Source: Eubacteriales bacterium
Lineage (GTDB): Bacteria; Bacillota_A; Clostridia; Christensenellales; Aristaeellaceae
Reading direction: 5' to 3'
Assembly: GCA_030528845.1 (NCBI GenBank)
Contig: JAUMYC010000159.1
Span: 1 to 5,709 of the forward strand
DNA length: 5,709 nucleotides
Shown here: in pieces, positions 1 through 5,223 of the stretch
Layout: every line of letters begins with the position of its first letter
How positions within the stretch are numbered: position 1 is the stretch's first letter
Position numbers and translations under genes: made by a program
The notes under the pieces: model-generated
Databases searched by the model: none
The model's input: only the letters and a program-made list of their open reading frames with translations
Told to the model about the DNA's origin: nothing

Positions 1-2
1 GT

Positions 3-44
3 GCGGGGAGGGTCTTTCTTTTTCCCAATAAAGACCCACCCCGC
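3..44. other. Long imperfect inverted repeat upstream of topB
   Basis: Positions 3-17 (GCGGGGAGGGTCTTT) are complementary to positions 30-44 (AAAGACCCACCCCGC) except for one A-A mismatch at 9/38. This gives 14 base pairs around a 12-nt loop. On the + strand no T-run follows the second arm, so it is not a standard terminator for that strand. Another reading is that GTGCGGGGAGGG at 1-12 is the 3' arm of a terminator whose 5' arm lies left of the window, with TCTTTCTTTTT at 13-23 as its U-tract. It could also terminate a minus-strand gene to the left. The window edge prevents a decision. Confidence 0.55.
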
Positions 45-54
45 CACAACCCCC

Positions 55-71
55 AAAAAAGGAGGCTCCTC
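55..71 (+). promoter_or_regulatory. Strong Shine-Dalgarno site fixing the GTG start of topB
   Basis: AAAAAAGGAGG at 55-65 is followed by a 6-nt spacer and then GTG at 72, which supports the GTG as the true start. The site is partly self-complementary: AGGA (60-63) and TCCT (67-70) could form a 4-bp hairpin with a 3-nt loop, which is probably too weak to matter much. I see no convincing -35/-10 pair in the first 71 bases, so the promoter may lie outside the window. Confidence 0.75.
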
Positions 72-1955
72 GTGGCGACTTTGGTGGTAGCGGAAAAGCC
101 CTCGGTAGCGAGGGACATCGCGCGCGTTCTGGGCGCAAAGGGCAAGGGCGAAGGCTGCTTCACGGGCGGCGGCTATGTGGTCACATGGGCGCTGGGGCAT
201 CTGGTCGCCCTGTGCGACCCGGACGAGATCGACCCGGCCTGGAAGGCATGGCGCAGGGAAACGCTGCCGATGCTGCCGGAAAAGCTCAAGACCAAGGTGC
301 TGCCCAAGACGCGCAGCCAGTTCAGCGCGGTCAAAAAGCTGATGCTCAGCGCGGAGGTGAGCGATATCATCTGCGCGACGGACTCCGGGCGCGAGGGCGA
401 ACTCATTTTCCGCTATATTTACCGGCAGGCGGGCTGCAAAAAGCCGGTGCGGAGGCTGTGGATCAGCTCCATGACCGACGCCGCCATCCGGGAAGGCTTT
501 GCGAACCTGCGCCCCGGCAGCGACTACGACGCGCTCTACGCCAGCGCGAAATGCCGCTCCGAGGCCGACTGGCTCGTGGGCATGAACGCCTCGCGCGCCT
601 TTACCCTGCGCTACGGCGCGCTGCTCTCGCTCGGGCGCGTGCAGACGCCCACGCTCGCGCTGGTCGTGAAACGGGACCTGGAGATCGAGCGCTTCGTCCC
701 GCGCGATTATTGGGAGCTGACCACCGATTTCGGCGACTACACCGGCCTGTGGATGCACCCCAAGACCAAAGAAACGCGCTCCTTTGAAAAGGAAACGCTC
801 GAGCGGGCCAAGGCGGAGATCAAGGGGAAAAAGGCGCGCGTGGCCGAATCCACCCGCGAAAATAAGCGCCAGAAGCCGCCGCAGCTCTATGACCTGACCT
901 CTCTGCAGCGGGACGCCAACGTGCGCTTCTCCTTTTCGGCGAAGAAAACGCTCGACATCGCGCAGTCGCTCTACGAAAAGCATAAGCTGCTCACCTATCC
1001 GCGCACGGACAGCCGCTGCCTGCCCGACGACATGGCCCCGAAGATCACCAAGGCGCTGGAGGGCATGGAAGGCGAGCCGGCGGTATATGCGCAGCGGCTG
1101 CTGCCGAGCCCGCCGCGCCCCAAGAGGGTATATGACAATTCCAAAATTTCCGACCACCACGCCATCGTGCCCACGGGCGTGCGCGCGAGCGGGAAAAGCC
1201 TGACGGCCGACGAAGCGAAGATCTTTGATCTGGTCGCGCGCAGGCTCGTCGCCGCGCTGTATCCGGATTACGAATACCTCTCCGCGAAGGTCATCACCGA
1301 ATGCGAGGGGCATCTGTTCAAGTCCACAGGCAATATGCCGCTGAAAATGGGCTGGCGTGAGCTGTATAAAAACGACAAGGCCGAACACAAGGACGGCGAG
1401 GAAAACCAGATGCTGCCGCCGCTGCAAAAGGGCGACGAGCGCAGCGTGCTGGGCGCGAAGATCGCGCAGAAAAAAGAAAAGCCCCCGGCAAGGCTCACGG
1501 CGGCGACGCTACTGGGCCAGATGGAACAGGCGGGCAAGGAGCTGGAGGACGAGGCCCTGCGCGAGACGATGAAGGATTCGGGCCTCGGCACGCCCGCCAC
1601 GCGCGCCGCCATCATCGAGCGGCTCAAGCAGGTGGGCTATATTCAGGAAAAGGGCAAGCTCATCCTCTCCACGGAAAAGGGGCGCAAGCTCATCGCCGTC
1701 GTGCCGGAGGAGATCTCCTCCGCCGAGACGACCGGCCGCTGGGAGAGGGCGCTGAACAAAATGGCCCGCGCGGGCAGCGCAGAGGCCGCCGCGCCGCTCT
1801 ATGAAAAGTTTATGGGCTCCATCCGCCGCTACAGCACCTTCCTCGTCGAGGCGGCCGACCGGGCAGACCCCGCCGTCGTCTTCGAGAAGGAGCCTTACAA
1901 GCCCAAGCGGACGCGCAGCCCCGCGAAGAGGACTGCGGCGAAGCCAAAGCAATAG
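72..1955 (+). CDS. topB: DNA topoisomerase III (type IA), without C-terminal zinc region
   Basis: This is a type IA topoisomerase of 627 residues. It cuts one DNA strand through a 5'-phosphotyrosine link and passes another strand, removing negative supercoils and decatenating replication and recombination intermediates in the cytoplasm. The N-terminal TOPRIM domain (about 1-135) has the metal-binding glutamate in VAEKPS (E8) and the acidic motif TDSGREGE (D104, E108, E110). The central fold contains SLGRVQTPT (186-194), the active-site segment LLTYPRTDS with catalytic Tyr309, SDHHAIVPTG (360-369) and DSGLGTPATR (502-511). These match the bacterial TopB family as I know it. Bacillus TopB ends in Cys-rich zinc motifs; here the protein stops after the core with a Lys/Arg/Pro tail (about 606-627) that may bind DNA non-specifically. 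The GTG start is chosen because AAGGAGG sits 6 nt upstream. The gene converges on murG and ends in a hairpin terminator. TopB is also found on conjugative elements, but nothing mobile is visible here. Confidence 0.96.
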   Translation: MATLVVAEKPSVARDIARVLGAKGKGEGCFTGGGYVVTWALGHLVALCDPDEIDPAWKAWRRETLPMLPEKLKTKVLPKTRSQFSAVKKLMLSAEVSDIICATDSGREGELIFRYIYRQAGCKKPVRRLWISSMTDAAIREGFANLRPGSDYDALYASAKCRSEADWLVGMNASRAFTLRYGALLSLGRVQTPTLALVVKRDLEIERFVPRDYWELTTDFGDYTGLWMHPKTKETRSFEKETLERAKAEIKGKKARVAESTRENKRQKPPQLYDLTSLQRDANVRFSFSAKKTLDIAQSLYEKHKLLTYPRTDSRCLPDDMAPKITKALEGMEGEPAVYAQRLLPSPPRPKRVYDNSKISDHHAIVPTGVRASGKSLTADEAKIFDLVARRLVAALYPDYEYLSAKVITECEGHLFKSTGNMPLKMGWRELYKNDKAEHKDGEENQMLPPLQKGDERSVLGAKIAQKKEKPPARLTAATLLGQMEQAGKELEDEALRETMKDSGLGTPATRAAIIERLKQVGYIQEKGKLILSTEKGRKLIAVVPEEISSAETTGRWERALNKMARAGSAEAAAPLYEKFMGSIRRYSTFLVEAADRADPAVVFEKEPYKPKRTRSPAKRTAAKPKQ

Positions 1956-1959
1956 GGAG

Positions 1960-2003
1960 AAAAAAACGTGCCCCCGGCCGGAGCCGGGAGCACGTTCGTT
2001 TTT
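1960..2003. terminator. Bidirectional intrinsic terminator between topB and murG
   Basis: Positions 1965-1978 pair with 1983-1996 (AACGTGC, one C/A mismatch, CCCGGC / GCCGGG, GCACGTT) around the loop CGGA. That is 13 pairs in a 14-position stem. On the + strand the stem is followed by CGTTTTT (1997-2003), which suits termination of topB, whose stop is at 1953-1955. On the - strand the complement of the seven A residues at 1960-1966 supplies a T-run, which suits read-through from murG. A shared terminator is expected for convergent genes. Confidence 0.88.
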
Positions 2004-2009
2004 CGGGAG

Positions 2010-2027
2010 CAGAGGGCGCGCCCTCTG
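2010..2027. repeat. Perfect 18-nt palindrome (CAGAGGGCGCGCCCTCTG)
   Basis: CAGAGGGCG is followed directly by its exact reverse complement. As RNA it could fold as a 7-bp stem with a CGCG loop. On the + strand GATTTTG follows, so it might be a weak second terminator behind topB. On the - strand no T-run follows. It could also be a protein-binding site. It lies between the main terminator and the murG stop. Confidence 0.55.
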
Positions 2028-2046
2028 GATTTTGCCCGCCCTTTTC

Positions 2047-2057
2047 GGTATAATAGG
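2047..2057 (+). promoter_or_regulatory. Perfect -10 box facing into the 3' end of murG (possible antisense promoter)
   Basis: GGTATAATAGG contains a perfect TATAAT (2049-2054) on the + strand just beyond the murG stop. The base pair before it is CGG, so only the G of the extended -10 TGn motif is present. The hexamer 17 nt upstream, TGGATT (2026-2031), matches TTGACA at three of six positions. The same 11-mer is the proposed murG -10 region on the opposite strand at 3295-3305. It is also flanked by complementary arms (CCCGC 2035-2039 with GCGGG 2063-2067; TTTT 2042-2045 with AAAA 2058-2061), so it may be the loop of a hairpin at the end of the murG message instead. Confidence 0.3.
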
Positions 2058-2069
2058 AAAAAGCGGGGT

Positions 2070-3137
2070 TCACTTTTTGTACTTGGCGATCTCGCTGAGC
2101 ACGTTGCGCAGGCCGTCGGCAGAGGGCTCGCGCTCCATGGCGTCGATGAGCTGGCCGCGCTCGCGGTAGACGTCCACGATGCTCTTGACCAGAGAATCCG
2201 CGGTCATCTGATCCTGCGGGAGCACGCGGGCAAGGCCGCGCTTTTCAAAGGAAGCCGCGTTGTCGACCTGATCGCCGCGGCTCGTGTTCCCCTTGGGATA
2301 GGGGATGAGCAGCGAGGGCTTATACAGCGCGAGGATCTCGCAGAGGGTGTTCGCGCCCGCGCGGGAGATGAGCACGTCGGCACAGGCAAAGGCGTGGGCC
2401 ATTTCCTCGTTGAGGTATTCCCGCTGGCAATAGCGCGGGTTGCCCGCCAGAGAGGAATCGAGGTTGCCCTTGCCGCACAGATGCAGGATCTGAAAGAGCT
2501 CGGTGAGCCTGGGCAGAGCGGCCCGCAGCGCATGGTTGATGGCCTGCGCGCCGGAGGAACCGCCTGTGACCATGAGGACGGGCCGGCTTTCGTCAAAGCC
2601 GAAGAGCTTCAGGCCTTCCCTGCGGCTGCCGCGCAGCAGATCCTGTCGGATGGGGGTACCGGTGTAGCAGCCCTTGGCGCCGGCGAGCTTGGCCGCCTCC
2701 GGGAAGGTGCACAGCAGCTTCTCCGCGAAGGGGATGGTCATGCGGTTGGCGAGGCCGGGCGTCATGTCGGATTCATGCAGCAGCACGGGCACGCGGTGCA
2801 TGCGCGCGCCGTAGACCACCGGAACGGAAACGAACCCGCCCTTGGAAAAGACGAGGGTGGGCTTGATGGACTTCACGAGCCCGGAGGCCTGCGCCACGCC
2901 CTTGACCACGCGGAAGGGATCGGTAAAATTCTTTACGTCGAAATAGCGGCGCAGCTTGCCCGTCGCGACGCTGTGATAGGTCACGCCGGCGAGGGGCTCG
3001 ATGAGCGAGCGCTCGATGCCGTTCTCCGTGCCGATGTAATGGATCTCCCAGCCCTCATCCAGCAGTCTGGGGATCAACGCCAGGTTTGGCGTGACATGTC
3101 CGGCGGTGCCGCCGCCGGTGAGGATGATGCGGTTCAT
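2070..3137 (-). CDS. murG: UDP-GlcNAc:undecaprenyl-PP-MurNAc-pentapeptide GlcNAc transferase (MurG), clostridial sub-type
   Basis: MurG transfers GlcNAc from UDP-GlcNAc to lipid I, giving lipid II, on the cytoplasmic face of the membrane. The 355 residues form a two-domain GT-B fold (family GT28). The N-terminal lipid I-binding half has the glycine loop GGGTAGHVTP (8-17, with His14), SKGGF (98-102) and HESDMTPGLAN (121-131, equivalent to HEQN..PGLTN in other MurGs). The C-terminal UDP-GlcNAc half has GGSSGAQAIN (192-201), SRAGANTLCE (258-267, with the Glu267 expected to contact the ribose) and GDQVDNA (288-294, in place of the QYxNA motif). The variant motifs resemble the MurG group I recall from Clostridium and Bacillus cereus rather than B. 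subtilis MurG. The frame stays open upstream of 3137, but the ATG at 3137 has GGAGG 8 nt before it (3146-3150) and gives the normal family length. The gene stands alone, outside a division/cell-wall cluster, divergent from dnaX. No frame damage is seen. Confidence 0.94.
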   Translation of the reverse strand: MNRIILTGGGTAGHVTPNLALIPRLLDEGWEIHYIGTENGIERSLIEPLAGVTYHSVATGKLRRYFDVKNFTDPFRVVKGVAQASGLVKSIKPTLVFSKGGFVSVPVVYGARMHRVPVLLHESDMTPGLANRMTIPFAEKLLCTFPEAAKLAGAKGCYTGTPIRQDLLRGSRREGLKLFGFDESRPVLMVTGGSSGAQAINHALRAALPRLTELFQILHLCGKGNLDSSLAGNPRYCQREYLNEEMAHAFACADVLISRAGANTLCEILALYKPSLLIPYPKGNTSRGDQVDNAASFEKRGLARVLPQDQMTADSLVKSIVDVYRERGQLIDAMEREPSADGLRNVLSEIAKYKK

Positions 3138-3164
3138 GTCTCTTGCCTCCAGTATAATCTCCCC

Positions 3165-3182
3165 CGGCCGAACGGGCGGCCG
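3165..3182. other. GC hairpin in the murG leader, proximal
   Basis: CGGCCG (3165-3170) pairs with CGGCCG (3177-3182) around the loop AACGGG (+ strand reading). It lies 14 nt upstream of the murG Shine-Dalgarno on the minus strand. No T-run follows in the murG direction, so it is not an intrinsic terminator as drawn. Confidence 0.5.
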
Positions 3183-3194
3183 CAAGACAGTATA

Positions 3195-3228
3195 CTCGCC
3201 TGCGCCGCGGAAAGACGCGGCCTGCGAG
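3195..3228. other. Two-tier hairpin in the murG leader, distal
   Basis: The outer stem is CTCGC (3195-3199) with GCGAG (3224-3228). The inner stem is GCCGCG (3204-3209) with CGCGGC (3216-3221), with a 6-nt loop and an internal loop of 4 and 2 nt. If murG transcription starts near 3291, this structure and the 3165-3182 hairpin would both be in its 5' untranslated region. No conserved riboswitch motif is recognised. Confidence 0.45.
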
Positions 3229-3272
3229 AAAACGGCGAAAATTTCTTTTGCTTGCGGGGAAAATGCATACGC

Positions 3273-3288
3273 TTTGCATTTATGCAAA
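3273..3288. promoter_or_regulatory. Operator-like inverted repeat TTTGCAT-TT-ATGCAAA
   Basis: Two 7-nt arms (3273-3279 and 3282-3288) form a perfect inverted repeat with a 2-nt centre. A further TGCAT at 3264-3268 lies 11 bp (about one helical turn) from the TGCAT at 3275-3279. CTTTGCAT recurs at 3431-3438, closer to dnaX. The repeat overlaps the proposed dnaX -35 and lies just downstream of the proposed murG transcription start, so a bound protein could affect both genes. The regulator is unknown. Confidence 0.45.
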
Positions 3289-3302
3289 ACCTTACCTATT
3301 AT
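3274..3302 (+). promoter_or_regulatory. Candidate dnaX promoter
   Basis: TTGCAT (3274-3279) and TATTAT (3297-3302) are separated by 17 bp. The -10 matches the consensus at five of six positions and the -35 at three of six. The predicted start near 3309 leaves a 5' untranslated region of about 167 nt. This is the best + strand candidate I could find in the intergenic region. Confidence 0.45.
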
Positions 3303-3306
3303 ACCA
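3298..3306 (-). promoter_or_regulatory. Candidate murG promoter, extended -10
   Basis: The minus strand reads TGGTATAAT from 3306 to 3298, a perfect extended -10 element (TGn plus TATAAT). The region 17 bp further upstream (3321-3326, minus strand AAGCAA) shows no useful -35 match, which extended -10 promoters can tolerate. The start near 3291 gives a leader of about 154 nt. TATACT at 3194-3189 on the same strand is a weaker alternative. The box overlaps the dnaX TATTAT by five bases. Confidence 0.5.
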
Positions 3307-3398
3307 CGGCATCCGTTCCGTTGCTTTAGTGTTTTGTAAAGGGCGGGGTAAATCTGGGCCGAAAATATAGGCAAAACTGACCAATAAAGGACGAAATA

Positions 3399-3414
3399 CA
3401 TAGGGCTATGCCCT
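3399..3414 (+). other. Two mutually exclusive small hairpins in the dnaX leader
   Basis: CATAG (3399-3403) can pair with CTATG (3406-3410), but only across a 2-nt gap, which is poor for RNA and better as a DNA dyad. AGGGC (3402-3406) can pair with GCCCT (3410-3414) around the loop TAT. The two pairings share bases and exclude each other. Their role, if any, is unknown. Confidence 0.3.
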
Positions 3415-3443
3415 GCTTTAGCGTGATAAACTTTGCATGGAAG

Positions 3444-3459
3444 GCCTGCAGCGGCAGGC
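3444..3459 (+). other. Hairpin directly upstream of the dnaX ribosome binding site
   Basis: GCCTGC (3444-3449) pairs with GCAGGC (3454-3459) around the loop AGCG. AAAGGAGG (3461-3468) begins two bases after the stem, and ATG is at 3476. The hairpin leaves the Shine-Dalgarno free and could keep the initiation region unstructured or slow decay. It also argues that the in-frame ATG at 3437, which has no ribosome binding site, is not the start. Confidence 0.45.
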
Positions 3460-3475
3460 AAAAGGAGGAGCATAC

Positions 3476-5170
3476 ATGGCATATCAGGCCTTGTACCGCC
3501 AGTGGCGCCCGGAGCGCTTCGGCGATATCGTGGGGCAGGAGCAGGAGCATATCATCACCACGCTGAAAAACCAGATCCTGTCCGGGCGCATCGCGCATGC
3601 CTATCTGTTCTGCGGCTCGCGCGGCACGGGCAAGACGACCACCGCGCGCGTCTTTGCGCGGGCGATCAACTGCCTCGAGCCGGAGGGCGGCTGCGAGCCC
3701 TGCGGCCGCTGCGCCGTCTGTCGGGAATTTTTAGAAGAGCGCAGCATGGATCTGGTCGAGATCGACGCCGCCTCCAACAACGGCGTGGACGAGATCCGCG
3801 ACCTGCGCGACAAGGTGAAATACCCTCCGGCCAGCGCAAAGCGCAAGGTCTATATCATCGACGAGGTGCACATGCTCTCCACGGGCGCGTTCAACGCGCT
3901 GCTCAAGACGCTCGAGGAGCCGCCGGAGCACGCCGTGTTCCTGCTGGCCACGACCGAGCCCAACCGCCTGCCCGCCACCATCCTCTCCCGCTGCCAGCGC
4001 TTTGATTTCAAGCGTTACGGCGCCGAGACGATCGTTGGCCAGCTGCGCACGGTGCTTGCGGGCGTGGGCGCGCAGGCCGAGGACGAGGCGCTCAGCGAGA
4101 TCGCCCGCTCCGCCGAAGGCGGCATGCGAGACGCGCTCAGCCTGCTGGACATGTGCCTGTCCTATGGGGAAAACGTGGTCTCCGCCGCCACCGTGCGCGA
4201 GGCCATCGGCACCAGCGGACGGGAATTCCTCTTCTCCTTCGCGCAGTGCCTCATCGCAGAGGACGCTGCGGGCGCGCTCAAGGCCATCGACACGCTCATG
4301 CGCGACGGGCGCGACGCGCAGGCCTTTGGCCGCGAGGTCACGGGCCATCTGCGCTCGCTGCTGGTGGCGCAGGCGCTGGGCAATGCGCCGCAGGAGGCCT
4401 CTGCCCTGCTCGAATGCACGCTGGAGGACGCGCAGCGCTATATCCTGCAGGGGCAGGGCGTGCCGTCGGAAAAGCTGATCCGCATGATGGAAGCGTTTAT
4501 GGACTGCGAATCGGACATGAAATGGTCCTCGCAGCCGCGCGCCGCGCTGGAGCTGTGCGCGTTTTTGTGCTGCAGGCCCGCGCAGAAGGTGCAGCTGGAC
4601 GCGCTGAGCGAGCGCGTGGCAAAATTGGAAAAGGCGCTGGCGAACGGCGTGCGCATCGCGCCCGCAGCTTCCCCCGCGCCGCAGGAGGATCTGCCGGAGC
4701 CGCCGCCGTTTGACCTGCCGGGCGATCTCGACGCGCCGCCCTTTGCCATGGACGAGCCCGCGCCAAAGCCTGCGCCCAAGCCGGCTGCGGCCCCCAAAGC
4801 CGCCGCGAAGGCCCCTGTGAAAAAGGCTGCGGCGGAGGGCGCGGAAAAATGGACGGCTGCGGCGGAGAAGCTCTCTGCGGCGAACCCGGCGCTGCGCATG
4901 CCGCTGAGCAAGGCGATCTTCGCCGGGCGCGAGGAGGGCGCAGCCGTGCTGGAGTTTGCAAAAAACGACCGCATGTTCATGTCGCTGCTGGACAAGGACG
5001 AGCGCAAAAAGCTCATCGCGCAGGAGCTTTCCGCCGCATTCGGCGAGCCGCTGCAGGTGGTGCTGCGCCTCGCGGGCGAGAAGAACAAGGCGAGCGACCC
5101 GGAGCGCATGGAGACCATCCAGCATGCGCGGGACGTCTTTGGTCGGGAAAACGTGGACTTCTTGGATTGA
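3476..5170 (+). CDS. dnaX: DNA polymerase III subunit gamma/tau (DnaX)
   Basis: DnaX is the ATPase subunit of the clamp loader, which opens the beta clamp and places it on primed DNA; the long tau form also links the loader to the polymerase. The 564-residue protein opens with the typical MAYQALYRQWRPERF. It has Walker A GSRGTGKT (47-54, Lys53), a zinc module (C66, C76, C79, C82, with an extra C73), Walker B with DEVH (129-132), sensor-1 region ATTEPN (158-163) and the SRC arginine-finger motif (171-173). The lid and helical domain III follow to about residue 390. An Ala/Pro/Lys linker (about 396-458) leads to a C-terminal tau-type domain (about 459-564). ATG 3476 is chosen over the in-frame ATG 3437 because AAAGGAGG lies 7 nt upstream and the product then starts like other DnaX proteins. 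No clear frameshift site for a short gamma form was found. A hairpin terminator follows, and the usual ybaB-recR partners are absent on this side. Confidence 0.97.
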   Translation: MAYQALYRQWRPERFGDIVGQEQEHIITTLKNQILSGRIAHAYLFCGSRGTGKTTTARVFARAINCLEPEGGCEPCGRCAVCREFLEERSMDLVEIDAASNNGVDEIRDLRDKVKYPPASAKRKVYIIDEVHMLSTGAFNALLKTLEEPPEHAVFLLATTEPNRLPATILSRCQRFDFKRYGAETIVGQLRTVLAGVGAQAEDEALSEIARSAEGGMRDALSLLDMCLSYGENVVSAATVREAIGTSGREFLFSFAQCLIAEDAAGALKAIDTLMRDGRDAQAFGREVTGHLRSLLVAQALGNAPQEASALLECTLEDAQRYILQGQGVPSEKLIRMMEAFMDCESDMKWSSQPRAALELCAFLCCRPAQKVQLDALSERVAKLEKALANGVRIAPAASPAPQEDLPEPPPFDLPGDLDAPPFAMDEPAPKPAPKPAAAPKAAAKAPVKKAAAEGAEKWTAAAEKLSAANPALRMPLSKAIFAGREEGAAVLEFAKNDRMFMSLLDKDERKKLIAQELSAAFGEPLQVVLRLAGEKNKASDPERMETIQHARDVFGRENVDFLD

Positions 5171-5172
5171 AC

Positions 5173-5208
5173 GCAAAGCGGCCGGAGGCTTTCCTCCGGC
5201 CATTTTGC
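5173..5208. terminator. Terminator between convergent dnaX and the Cys-repeat gene
   Basis: The core stem is GGCCGGAGG (5180-5188) with CCTCCGGCC (5193-5201) around the loop CTTT: nine perfect pairs. ATTTTGC follows on the + strand. An outer helix GCAAA (5173-5177) with TTTGC (5204-5208) extends it across a small internal loop. It begins three bases after the dnaX stop. On the - strand GCTTTGCG follows, so termination of the opposite gene is possible but weaker. Confidence 0.88.
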
Positions 5209-5223
5209 TATTTGGAGAAAACG

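Noticed and set aside
3153..3158. A + strand TATAAT inside the murG leader as another dnaX promoter
   Set aside because: It has no -35 at a usable distance (the best candidate TTCATG is only 14 bp away) and no TGn extension. It lies next to the murG ribosome binding site and would give a leader of over 300 nt.
1968..3329. A 453-codon open frame on the + strand opposite murG
   Set aside because: It is antisense to a clearly recognised murG, has no good ribosome binding site, resembles no family I know, and is expected by chance because GC-rich codons leave few stops on the other strand.
3437..3475. Earlier in-frame dnaX start at 3437
   Set aside because: No ribosome binding site precedes it, the 13 added residues would encode the hairpin and Shine-Dalgarno, and DnaX proteins normally begin with the MAYQALYRxxRP type sequence found at 3476.
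3138..3475. SRP RNA (ffs/scr) or a tRNA gene upstream of dnaX, as in Bacillus
   Set aside because: I looked on both strands for the SRP helix 8 core motifs and for a tRNA T-loop and acceptor stem and found neither.
3138..3482. N-terminal extension of murG, as its frame is open upstream to 3482
   Set aside because: The ATG at 3137 has GGAGG at the right distance and gives the glycine loop at the normal position. The extension would cross the promoter region and the dnaX start and matches nothing known.
4812..4830. A dnaX programmed frameshift site (GTGAAAAAGG) for making a short gamma form
   Set aside because: There are only five A residues, not the A AAA AAG heptamer. The -1 frame has no stop from 4714 to beyond the dnaX stop, so a -1 shift would not give a short product. 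The TGA at 4818-4820 is in the +1 frame, without a recognisable +1 slippage context.
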